NCBI GenBank assembly: GCA_030142905.1
Contig: JASJOG010000542.1
Span: 1-64,000, forward strand
Reading direction: 5' to 3'
Length of the DNA: 64,000 nt
Source: Heliopora coerulea
Taxonomy: Eukaryota > Cnidaria > Anthozoa > Scleralcyonacea > Helioporidae
Shown: positions 45,801 to 55,858 of the stretch, piece by piece
Position numbering within the stretch: the first letter of the stretch is position 1
Layout of the letters: each line of letters begins with the position of its first letter
Program-made: the position numbers and the translations under genes
Notes under the pieces: model-generated
The model's input: the letters and a program-made list of their open reading frames with translations, nothing else
What the model was told of the DNA's origin: nothing
Database searches by the model: none

Positions 45801-48324
45801 TGCGGGAATTCTTAGACAGGTTAAAGTTAGCATATGCTGCTGGATCTATAGAAGTGCTGTCGTCATGTAGGTGACTATATTCTAGCACGCCGGACGGACC
45901 AAAACGCACGGGATCAGTTGGAACTGATGAAATGAAATTTGAAATGAAGCAGGTGTTTGGTGTATCTTTAACCCCTTCCGTCATATGGTTGTTGTACAAC
46001 TACAAATTAAAAGAGAAAAAAGAAATAAGGGGGAAAAACTAATGCACGAAAGAGTTAAATCTGTGAGTAAATTACAAAATTGAAGATTTCCCCCAGCATA
46101 TTCACATCGTCTTGTAGTTCATATTGTTCATTAATTTTGACTTTTTCACTGTTGAAAAAATCATTTGTTCAATAATCATAAATTGTTGCACTTCATTATT
46201 GTTCAAAAAAAGCCAAATTAAGCCAAAAACTACAAATAAACCAAATGGATATTTACGAAGCCAAGTCGAATTTAAGAAAAAGCCAAACTGGCAACTCTGT
46301 TTTGATTAGTGAAAGCGCTCATACCCAGGTCTCTTGCTGTTTGGAGTATTTTTTTATTTTTTTCCAACAAAGCACAACTTCTGTTTGAGTAATTTCAGTT
46401 TTTATGGGAGGAAAAGATGAGGATCTGCATAGAATTGTTCCAATACTATCGAATCACGCATTAGCTTACCGATTTTAAGATCTTTTAGCTTATATAGCTC
46501 TCATGGTCTTACCGATTTTAAGATCTTTTAGCTTATATAGCTCTCATAGTTGCGAGACAGCTCTTGTTCGTGTCCATAACGACCTATTACGTGCCGTCGA
46601 TAACCGTTGTTGCGTGGTTCTACTATTACTTGATTTATCGGCCGCCTTCGACACTGTCGACCATAATTTATTACTCAATAGACTCGAATCTAGGTTTGCA
46701 ATTCCTGGTAAAGTATTGCAGTCATTTAAATCCTATCTTTCTCAACGTTTTCAGTTTGTACGTATCGACCTGGATAACTTCTTATCTCATGAACTGAATT
46801 GCGGCGTACCCCAAGGCTCCGTGTTGGGCCCAGTCCTCTATCTTCTCTACACGTCACCTGTAGCTGATGTTCTTCGACGCCACAAGATGGCTTTCCATCT
46901 TTATGCTGATGACACCCAGTTGTATGCTTCCTTTTCCTGCAATAACGACTTGGGATTACAATGCACCATGAGTAACATCGAAAAATGCCTTAATGACATA
47001 TATTTATGGATGACTGCTAACAAGCTTAAATTAAACAAAGATAAGACGGAACTGATTTATTTTTATTCTAAATACAGGCCGCAGACTTCTTTTATCCCGC
47101 TTCATTTCGGTGATGATCTTATCTTGCCGTCCCAACATGTCAGAGACATTGGTGCTATTTTCGACTGCACTCTTTCAATGACACCTCAAGTTAACTCTGT
47201 CTGTAAGTCAGCATTCTATCAACTGCGGAACATTGCTCGCATTAGGAAGTATTTATCTCCCAAGACCATTGAGTTCCTTATCCACGCTTTTGTTTCATCA
47301 AAGTTAGACTTCTGTAATTCTCTGCTGTATGGCATCCCTAAACGTCTACTGCGGAAACTACAGTCCGTTCAGAATCCTGCTGCGCGCTTGGTGACATCTT
47401 CAATATTCGATCACATAATTCCTCTAATGATGCAATTGCATTGGTTTCCCATTGCCGAACGCATTAAATTTAAAATCCTTCTTCTAACCTTCAAATGTCT
47501 TCATGACTTGTCTCCTTCTTATATCAAAGAACTCTTAACTCTGTATTGTCCTACACGCACACTTCGATCTTCATCTGCCATACTTTTAGCACGGACTGAT
47601 TATAACATGACCACTTATGGTGCCAGGGCGTTTGCCATCTCCGCTCCTGAACTTTGGAATCAGTTACCTGATGATATCAAATCTATTGACAATTTAACAA
47701 CTTTTAAATCAAAGCTTAAGACCTATTTCTTTAATATTGCCTTTAAAAATTAATTTTTATCTATATATAATATTTTATACTTATTTTATAATATTTGTGT
47801 AAAGCGCATAGAGCTGTTGTATATGCGCTATATAAATGTTTATTATTATTATTATTATTATTATATGTCGAAAGTGCACCTTAGTTCCCTACCTAAGTCT
47901 TGGAAGCTCAGTGGTTAGCGCGTCTCACTGGTCAATTAGAGGTAGCGGGTTCGATCCCTATCTGGGGCTCTGATATCGTATTTCCTGGGTTTTGGGCTTG
48001 AAGTTCATGAATAATCTGTCGTTGATCCTTAAGTTACAGATTATCCGTCAACGGAGCTAGAGAGGATTTTGGCGCACAGTCTCTGTAGTGAACGGCGTAC
48101 GGTAGCGAAGGGTGAGCAAAGGGAGATAATTGTCTCTGGGCGCTGAAATACAGGGGACTACCGATTGGTGGAAACAGGCTACAGACATAAGGGATTGCCA
48201 TGAATTTATCCAAAGAAAACTACATGTAAAGTATATAGCAAAAGATTTGCTGTAAGGATTTGTTGAACATTTCATTTTGTCCATTTGTTTTGTTGTCCTC
48301 AATCTTCGTCACACATTCCGCCAT
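42877..48324 (-). CDS. Possible 5' exons of an unidentified minus-strand gene
   Basis: A candidate first exon starts at ATG 48324-48322 ([16 protein letters not shown]) in a YY1-like context (AACATGGCGGA) and runs to an AT|GTAGTT donor near 48224. Its phase matches the exon at 42977-42877 ([20 protein letters not shown]), which has AG and GT borders and only one open frame. A small 30-bp exon near 42346-42317 may follow. No family is recognised, so these rest on splice phase alone. They could be the 5' end of the gene holding 39273-39191 and 31577-30781. Confidence 0.3.
44064..44283. repeat. Perfect 104-bp inverted repeat
   Basis: 44064-44167 and 44180-44283 are exact reverse complements with a 12-bp loop. 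Each arm contains GAAGATGACCGCCGC...CTGTCGAAACGTC, a design I associate with the ends of Penelope-like retroelements (inference). A diverged relative of the motif lies at 35150-35190. The lack of any mismatch indicates a recent origin or gene conversion between the arms. Confidence 0.9.
44574..44934. repeat. Foldback with telomere-like repeats at its centre
   Basis: The outer arms CTTTGAATGGGATGCTTGGG and, inverted, CTTTGAATGGGATCCTTGGG continue for about 145 bp through GACGTCATATGTCAACATGT, GGTGTTTATTTTCGCTTG and AACTGCGCATC. The centre (about 44718-44800) is a run of TTAGGATTAGGATTAGGG head-to-head with CCCTAATCCTAACC. It is 361 bp overall and non-coding; the plus frame at 44567-44977 is an artefact of the repeat. 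Confidence 0.85.
45205..45546. mobile_element. hAT-like MITE with CAGGGGxG ends
   Basis: The left end CAGGGGGGTGCCAGAGG and the inverted right end CAGGGGTGGCGCTAGG match loosely. A 7-bp TCTAAAT occurs directly before the left end and just after the right end (45198-45204, 45547-45553). Non-coding. Confidence 0.6.
46468..46547 (+). repeat. 43-bp tandem duplication at the LINE 5' edge
   Basis: ACCGATTTTAAGATCTTTTA, continuing to TATAGCTCTCAT, occurs twice in tandem (46468-46504 and 46511-46547). The second copy runs into the LINE reading frame (TATAGCTCTCATAGTTGCGA). Confidence 0.85.
46539..47868 (+). mobile_element. 5'-truncated L2-like LINE with intact reverse transcriptase frame
   Basis: An uninterrupted frame (to stop near 47751) begins inside the RT domain at [15 protein letters not shown] and contains [13 protein letters not shown] (motif A), [10 protein letters not shown] (motif B) and [11 protein letters not shown] (catalytic motif C). 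It ends with the usual thumb/C-terminal region ([12 protein letters not shown]). The 3' UTR ends in a hairpin (GTAAAGCGCATAGAG / TATGCGCTATATAAATG) followed by a (TTA)n tail, the 3' signature of L2-type elements. The endonuclease and ORF1 are missing, so it cannot move on its own. The intact frame suggests recent insertion. Confidence 0.92.
47898..48010 (+). repeat. tRNA-derived SINE directly downstream of the L2 tail
   Basis: A box TTGGAAGCTCAGTGGTTAGC, B box GGTTCGATCCC, and a diverged tail (TGATATCGTATTTCCTGGG, CTTGAAGTTCATGA). Same general family as the 16.2-kb copy. Confidence 0.75.
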
Positions 48325-48342
48325 GTTCTTGGAGGGTATAAC

Positions 48343-50702
48343 CAGTGAACTCTAAAAAGACTGGAACGCTACCTGCAAACTTTTTTTTGAAGCCACCATG
48401 GAGGCTGACATGTAGGTCAAATTACAGGTCACCCCAGTCCCCCCTAGTTGATAAATCACTACGGACGGCCAAAAACTCATTTAATCTAAAGTTCGGATTT
48501 TCCTTGAATTTTTTTTTATGCTAACAAATTAGAAGATCAATTTCCTGTTGACTAATGTATTGATTGGAAATAACTGTTCAAAAAAAGTAAAGTTATAATC
48601 AATACAAATATTGGAAGATCAAGAAAGAAACCGCGCGGATTTTTTTAATCTTTTTTATGTAGTTTATCTATAATATTAAGCAGATATACTAAAAACTATT
48701 ATACTATTTCTTAAATCGAAAATAAAAGTTACTTTTTATTCATCCAAACTTGAAATTTGATCGGTTTTAACGTTTTTTAGTGGTAAAAAAGCTTTCACGA
48801 ATTTTAGTCTCCCTAGTCTTTGTCTGCTCGGCTGAGGCTCCAATTTCCAGGAGTTTTTTCGTAAACATTTCCTTACTTATGATTGAAATAATTTTGAAAG
48901 TTATCAAAAATTGATATCTTGGTTTTTTGGATGTGAGAAAAAAATGCCCCTTAACTGTGTCATTAAAGGCTGCAATAGTAGAGGATATACAACTCAGTCT
49001 TGTTACAAAAAGCAGATGCATGTTGCTTTTCACAGGTGAGTATTAATTTCTTTTCAAAATAGTGCTGCTTCATACAAGTAATTAAAGTTATTAAATGGCC
49101 ACCTAAAAAAGAAAACAAGAAAAGAAAATAAAGCACTAGTCACAACTTTCACTTCTTTGCAGCATAAGAAAAGTAATAATCATAAGTTTTAGAATAAATA
49201 TAGACCACACACACTTAGTTTTTGTTTGTTTGTTTGTTTACTTTCTTTTTCATTTAATCAGATGCACATATACATATATGCATAGACACATATTACATTA
49301 TGATATAATTTTACCTCTTATAATGATCTAGGTTTCCTTTTAAAAATGAAGCAGTCCTAGAAAAGTGGGAGTTTGCAGTTCAAAAAGCAAACAAACTCAG
49401 CAAATCCTGGAAACCAACACGATTTAGTTGTATCTGCAGTAAACATTTTGAAAGGTTTGATTATACCATCCCTCCATCTTCAAATGGGACATGCAGGTTA
49501 AAAAGAAATGCAACACCAACATTTTTCTCAGAGGTCCCCCAGCTGGTTGATACAACCATGCCAGAAGAACTAAGAACTAGGATGGAACTTCACAGCAAGC
49601 AACCACTGACTTCTCCAGAAGTTGAAACCATGTCACCAGCAGCAAAAGTTCAATGTGACCACAATTATGCAAACAACCATCAGAAGAGCACGACAAATCA
49701 TTTCTGGAGGAAAAACTACAACAAAAAATAAAAAACTTACAACAGCAAGTAAGAAGATCAAAACAAAAGTCTGAAAGTATAGAGCAGATAATTTCAACTC
49801 TAAAAGAAAAGTTGATGATAACTTCAGAGGAAGCTGACATGATACATGCATCATTTAACACACTCCAACTAACACTTCTTTAAAAATGCAAAAGATCATT
49901 TACAAAGCACACCCTCAGCAAGAAGGTATTCTGATGAATTGAAAGAATTTGCATTAACACTTTACTTTTACTCACCCAAGGCATACAGATATGTCAGGTC
50001 TACGATTCCTTTACCAAATCCATCTCTAATTCGAAAATGGTCATCTTCCATCAAATGTGAACCAGGCTTTTTTACAGAAGCATTCACATCCCTAGCAAAT
50101 GAAGTTCACTGTTCATCTGTGAAAAAATATTGTAGTTTAATCATTGATGCCATGTCAATCCGAAAGCAAACTATTTGGAATGAGACAAAAGACCAATATG
50201 CTGGATTAGTGGATTATGGTGACACAATACCCGGTACTTCAAACACATTAGCTTCAGAAGCATTGGTTTTCCTTTTCGTTACCAAAACTACATATGTTAA
50301 AAACATACATGAATATCACTGTCATTGACTGTAAATAATCGTTCGTAAGAGTTCGACCCAAGATTCGAGATCAACATCAAATGATTGAGTTCGTCAATCC
50401 AAGTTATATATCTTACCATGAATCCTTTGTTACTTGTATTTCATTTATACATTGTTATTCTTGAAATAGTTCGAAATTAAAGTTGCTTTAATTTGCGTTG
50501 GGAAAATACTAAGCAGTCCATCCTACAAACTTACTTTAGTTCTAACTCGTTGAGACTGAGCAACGTTTTGTCCGCTTCTGTAAGTTTGAGGCCCGCGCTT
50601 ACACGCCTGTTTTTGACCTACATGGCTGCCCCCATGTCGGCTTCACTCACTCGTAAGGCCAGACATAATGAGGTAGCGTTCCAGTCTTTTTAGAGTTCAC
50701 TG
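48343..50702 (+). mobile_element. P-element-like DNA transposon, complete ends
   Basis: Both ends carry an identical 32-bp inverted repeat starting CAGTGAACTCTAAAAAGACT and ending GGAACGCTACCT. An exact 8-bp duplication GGTATAAC flanks it (48335-48342, 50703-50710), the target size of P elements. Inside is a THAP-domain transposase with an intron, two frameshifts and a missing C-terminal catalytic part. The 2360-bp element therefore cannot make active transposase but keeps perfect ends. It inserted 11 bp upstream of a possible minus-strand start codon (48324). Confidence 0.95.
48944..50328 (+). pseudogene. THAP9/P-type transposase, frameshifted and truncated
   Basis: Exon 1 is 48944-49035 (MPLNCVIKGCNSRGY), spliced with AG|G to 49332. 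Together they form a THAP zinc finger: C-x4-C, RFPFKN, W, then CICSKHF (C-x2-H) and the closing ATPTFF box. After a frame change near 49665 a coiled coil follows (FLEEKLQQKIKNLQQQ). After another near 49885 comes the transposase core (YSDELKEFALTLYFYSPKAY, then LIIDAMSIRKQTIW, whose Asp is the expected first RNase-H-like catalytic residue). The frame stops at 50326-50328 soon after SEALVFLFV, so the remaining catalytic residues and GTP-binding region are absent. The P-type protein is normally several hundred residues longer. Confidence 0.9.
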
Positions 50703-51467
50703 GGTATAACTGAGTCATTTTCAGAAGGAAACGATATGGAGTAGTACAGTTTGAAGGGATCTGGCTAAATTTTGGACGTCGGATGGCGATTCTACCACCG
50801 AGGCCGGTTAAAGCGAAGGCAAACTCACTGTTTTTGTTAAAAAAATTCCAAATACTACGCTAAAACTGATCACAATTAGGCAGTTTAACAATCCTTGTCT
50901 CTCGGTGATTCACCACATTAATAGTCTAGTAATCGGAAATTTATTCAAATAATTTGAACTACATTTACACTACATTTTTACAATCACACTACAACAGACC
51001 TGCCAAGTCTCACGATTTCGTCGTGAGACTCACGATTTTTGATGCTTTCTCACGATCTCACGACTAAGTCTCGAAATCTCACGATTTTCGGCAAAATTTG
51101 TTGAAAATCTATTTACTAGCTAAGCTTATAAATATAATATGACCCATACCTGATTTTGAACACATTGAGAAAGAAAGAATTATTATTATTTAATATTGTT
51201 ATTTCTTTCGTCATTTTTATCTCGATGTTTATATCTCGGTCATTCATTTTGAATAATTATGCGCTAGATGCCTAAAAAACAAAACCCGCAAAAAACGCCT
51301 TTTCGAAGGCAATCGTTATCGCATTCTCCGCCATTTTGTTTGGGTGATGTGTGGAGTGTGGAACGTATTTCCCGCCAGTTTTCAAGTCTGGAAAATCCAA
51401 ACAGCTCAATGTTTATATTATTTGAAATCGTTTCCGTTATCATACCCATAGCTTCAAGCGAATAGCG

Positions 51468-53646
51468 ATGACAAGGGAAAAACGAGTCAGAAATATGTAC
51501 ATGTGCGATTCTTCCGATTCAGATTCAGATAATGACAGTGACACGGATGAATCCGAGTCGTCTGAGCAAAACAAGAACAACTCTCTTCCCAAGAATTCCG
51601 GAGCTGCAAAATACAACACGAAGTACAATTCTAGTTGGGGTCAGATTTATCCGGTTAAAGCAGTTCCAGACGATCGTCATAGCTGTTTTTGCATACCTTG
51701 CGGTAAGAAAATACGGTGTGGACATCAGGGTTTGAGAGACATAAAAGTACATTGTAATTGTGATAGTCACAAGGGGAGTGCAACTGCAGCTAAAAAGAGT
51801 AACATTTCACAGTTTTTCACAAAATCGGATGAAACAAGCAAACAAGTGACGAAAGCCGAGGTAATGGTTACCAATTTTCTGGTACAACACAACCTTCCAC
51901 TTGCCACAGCCGATCACATGGGCCCACTTTTTAAAGCCATTTTCCCAGACAGCAAAATCGCAAGCAGTTATGCCTCAGGACGTACAAAAACATCTGCAAT
52001 GATAAACGTTGCAATGGGGCCTCACTGCCACAGTTACTTAGTAGATCACTGGAAAAGCCATCCCTTTAGCCTAGGCATCGACGGGTCCAACGACACTGGT
52101 GTAAATAAAATGAATCCTGTAACCATCCGCATTTTTGACATCAGCCGATCCAAAATAGTCACAACCCACTTTTATGATATGTGCATCACCTCCGGGGAGC
52201 ATGGAGCAACGGCCGCTTGCATATTTGATGCTGTGGACGAGAAATTCACCGACGATTCAATGCCATGGTTGAACTCTGTCAGCTTGAGTGTCGATAACAC
52301 CAATGCCATGATAGGGAGGCACAACTCAGTGGCGTCCCGCTGTATCGACAACAACCCCAACATTTTCATCTCTGGATGTCCGTGCCACTTGGCTCATATC
52401 GCAGCAACGAAAGCAAACAATGCATTTTCAGATGCTGTTGGTATAAATGTTGAAGATATCCTAATAGATATTTACTATTGGTTTGATAAAAGCTCCAAAC
52501 GCAAGGGAAAGCTTGCAGAGTACTTTGATTTCTGTGATCAAGACTATCAACAAGTGTTGAAACATGTTTCTACTCGTTGGCTTTCGTTAGAACGTTGTAT
52601 TGATCGAGCGCTAAAGAAACTTCCGAGTCTGAAGTCATACTTTCTTAGTGAAAATTTTGCAGACGAAAGGTTTCTCAGGTTAAAGAATGCATTTTCATGC
52701 CCAAACTTGGAGCCAGTCCTTCTTTTTCATAGTACCTCTATTCAGTTGTTTACGCATTTTAACAAGCTGTTACAGAGAAGCGAGCCGACTATCCACATTC
52801 TGCATTCAGAAATAGTTACTCTAGCCAAAAAAATTGCTATTCGTATTGTCAAGCCTCAATGTATCAAAGATAATGAAATTTTTGATCTTGATTTGGAGGA
52901 CGAGGACATATTTAAGCCACTTCAGCCTATTTTCCTCGGTGGAATGACAAAGCGCACACTTGACAAGCTTCTGAATGAAGGAGATATCTCAGATGCTGTT
53001 TACTTAAAGTTCTTTACTGCTGCGAAGGGCTATTTTACAGAGTCACTGAGATACATTTTAGAAACGTTTCCCGTTCAGAATGAACTGGTAATGAATGCAA
53101 TTTGGATTAATACACCTGATCGGATCCAAGTCATGTGGGAAAATGTACAGTACTTTTATGACAGATATGACTCACTTTTTGGTGGCATTCCAATCAACAA
53201 ACTTTTTGAAGAATTCAGTGATTACCAAACACTAAGTGACGACGACATAGGTGCTGAAGCATGGCAAGCAGCGAAAGTTGTAGATGAAGTAGAAGATGAT
53301 GGGACTGAAGTGTCCCATTATAGAATCGACGTACTCTGGTGGTATGTCGCAAATCTTAAGCAATGTGGATCAGCAGTAGTTAGGTTTAAACACCTTACAA
53401 AAGTGGCAGAAGCAGTGCTTGTTATCCCTCACAGCAACGCTGAACCTCTTTAGCTTTGTTTGTAATAATAAGACAGACAGCCGATCGAGTTTATCGCTGG
53501 ACGGAACATTGTCGAACATCCTCGCAATGAAACTTCAATATCCGGAATCAACGACGCCTTGCTTCAAATGGCAGCCCTCTGAGGACCTTTTGAAATCATC
53601 GAAGAGCGCAACATCTTCTTACAATAAGACACACTCGTCAAAGTAA
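51468..53646 (+). CDS. hAT transposase, near full-length with a 3' frameshift
   Basis: A 661-codon frame (51468-53453) starts with an acidic Ser/Asp region. A BED-like zinc finger follows (CFCIPC...VHCNCDSHKG, about residues 78-105). Then comes the RNase-H-like core: FSLGIDGSNDTG (first Asp), LSVDNTNAMIG (second Asp), CPCHLAH, and STRWLSLERC, which is typical of hAT. The frame reaches IPHSNAEPL, where SNAER-F normally begins the C-terminal dimerisation domain. It then stops; the sequence continues in another frame (NKTDSRSSLSLDGTLSNIL, to about 53643). One frameshift plus an Arg-to-Pro change thus break the hAT dimerisation motif. Otherwise the protein looks intact, so inactivation is probably recent. 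A domesticated host gene is unlikely, given transposon ends on both sides. Confidence 0.88.
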
Positions 53647-53724
53647 ACTTCACAACTTTTTTAGTGGAACCTAATATTTGTTTTTGAAGTGGTAGTTGAG
53701 CAACAGTGTCTGTCGCATTATATA

Positions 53725-54407
53725 TATTGTATCCGGCCGGATAGTAGGGTAATGGGACTATCCGGTATCCGGCCGGATACCGGATAATTTGCTTTTCTGA
53801 AGACAATTGTCAATTTGTGTTACTTGCACCATACTAACAACAGACATTAATAGAAGAAACAATGTAAACTTGTGTTCTGTTCTAACGTTATTTTTTAACA
53901 AATAAACAGAAGATAATCGTCTGTTACTTGATAACAATCTCAATAAGTGACACATTTTGATGCACATAACAACCATTTTACACAAAGTTGTTTGTAGTCC
54001 CACTCTAGTTTGTTATATAGTGGCATTCTCAGAATTTTCTTGTATTGTGATGAATGAAAAGGAGTTTCATCTTCATGTTCATCTTCAGTTCTGTTGCATT
54101 TTTCCGCCATTTGCAAGTTGCAACTCGTAACTTGTCTAATTAATGCTTGTAATAATTATAAACGCCAGTGAACAAGTAAAGTTTTAAAGTAATTACTTGC
54201 AAAAAAAGGCAAATCATATTTGAACTTCAGTGTAAAGTTTTAATTTTTCTCCTCTCAATCCAAACCTAATTTGGGTAGTAATTGATTGATTTGTGGCAAG
54301 TGCGAGCTTTTCATCCAAAATACCGGTATCCGGCCGGATTTTTTTCAATTATTCGGTAAATCCGGTATCCGGCCGGCTATAAAAAAACACTATCCAGTGC
54401 ACCCCTA
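53725..54407 (-). mobile_element. hAT MITE with GGCCGGATA ends, copy 2 (one end lost)
   Basis: Inverted copy of the 36894-37619 element, very similar throughout. The right end is complete (AGTGCACCCCTA). At the left end the outermost ~15 bp (TAGGGGTGCACCGGA) is replaced by TATATA sequence, so no target duplication can be read. It lies in the 3' region of the outer hAT element. Confidence 0.9.
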
Positions 54408-54898
54408 TATATAAAGCGATCATTGAAGGGCTACAACACAACGCAGTTCTTTCGATGCACCGAACGTATTAATAGTATAAATATAATTTTTTAACTATAT
54501 TACTTTCTACCTACGAAAAAGGCGTACATTCTTGAGTTAGGAGCGTCGTGTTAAATTTAAATTTTGACTAGGCTTGGCTTTAGTTTTGATATACCTCGTA
54601 ATTGTTTTGTTTTTGTAAAAATATTGCGTTTGGCTTCCAAGGAACTCGTATTTTGAACTATGCAATTTCAGTATTTGAACTAGTATGCAAGAGTATGTAA
54701 AGAAAAACCGACATTTTTTAATATGGCTTATATTAGCTAAATACCAGAGATTGTGGATTGCGCCGTCATAGCTGCACGCTCCGTGAATAGCTCCTGGTAT
54801 TTTTGTATTTAGAACAAATTTTTAGCTTGTTTTCTCATGCTGTATGCTCATATCTGGAACGAAGACAGTTCCCCACTACTATGTTCAAGGGATGGAAT

Positions 54899-54945
54899 TT
54901 AGAAGATAGATAGATAGATAGATAGATAGAAGATAGATAGAAGAT
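54899..54945. repeat. (GATA)n microsatellite, probably a minus-strand LINE tail
   Basis: Repeated GATA/AGAAGATA is followed by AACTTTATTTACCC. Read on the minus strand this is AATAAAGTT(CTAT)n, a usual 3' end of LINE copies. Confidence 0.7.
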
Positions 54946-55056
54946 AGAACTTTATTTACCCACGCTAACATCGTCAGTATGAAACTGATTTCCACGATTT
55001 CCACGTCTATATAAAACGTTAGATAGACGTTGGCAAGCACAGCTAAATATTCGTGG

Positions 55057-55850
55057 CAGGGCCGTGGCGAAGGAAGTTGAACTGGGGGGGGAGCATTAAT
55101 TTTGCCGACAAATGGGCGTGGTCATTGGGCGTGGCCAATCAAAAAGTGAAAATCTTAATACGTTTATTGTATTTAGGATTATCAAAGAGTTATGGAAGTT
55201 TATTATCTATTTTCAAAAGGGTTTTTCGGTGCTCCCAATTCTTCGTACGGGACAATTTTATTTTGCTTTCGGTATTCTGGATGGTACTTATTGTTATGAT
55301 CTACCCTGTACTCATTATCGAACACTCTAGTACATACTAGACACTTAAGTTTAACTCTTCGTCGTTTTGTCGCACGACCTGTAGTACTAGTACTCATTTT
55401 GCCACTTTCTTCATGCTTGATTTATTTAAAATTATTAGCAAATTTAGTATAATATGAATTATTCAAATTAAATATATTTGGCTACCATCGTTGCGAAACG
55501 CTGCGGTCAATAGGTCAGCCGTCAGCGTGGTCAACGTATACGTTATGTAATAACGCTAAAAGAAAACAAAATGTTCGGCGACTACGATTCCGATCGGCGA
55601 ATGCTTATAACAGCAATACTGTGAAAGATAGCAGAAGTGATATTTTTACCTATACTAGTGTTGCTCAGTGTGCTGAGTATGTATTAACTATGATGTATTC
55701 TATTGCGGTGCCGGTGAATTGTTTATTTATAGAGATCTCTCCAAAGGCCGAAGCAGTCAAACAGTTTTGCCGACAAACTATTCATTTGCCGACAACGGCA
55801 GTTTATAGGGGGGTGTCACACCCCCGACACCCCCCTTCGCGACGCCCCTG
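55057..55850 (-). mobile_element. hAT derivative with transposase zinc-finger remnant, nested in the LINE
   Basis: The left end CAGGGCCGTGGCGAAGG and inverted right end CAGGGGCGTCGCGAAGG differ at two positions. An exact 8-bp duplication ATTCGTGG flanks it (55049-55056, 55851-55858). A minus-strand frame (55397-55203) reads KLKCLVCTRVFDNEYRVDHN then NKYHPEY, the N-terminal zinc finger of a hAT transposase. The rest of the gene is deleted. A non-autonomous relic, younger than the LINE it interrupts. Confidence 0.93.
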
Positions 55851-55858
55851 ATTCGTGG

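Noticed and set aside
16226..48010. tRNA-like A and B boxes at 16.3, 33.5, 35.0, 41.0 and 47.9 kb.
   Set aside because: The cloverleaf stems do not pair and SINE tails follow in the clearer copies, so these are tRNA-derived SINEs rather than tRNA genes.
55621..55851. 76-codon frame ending in a Pro/Arg-rich run.
   Set aside because: The end is the GC-rich terminal repeat of the 55057-55850 hAT element.
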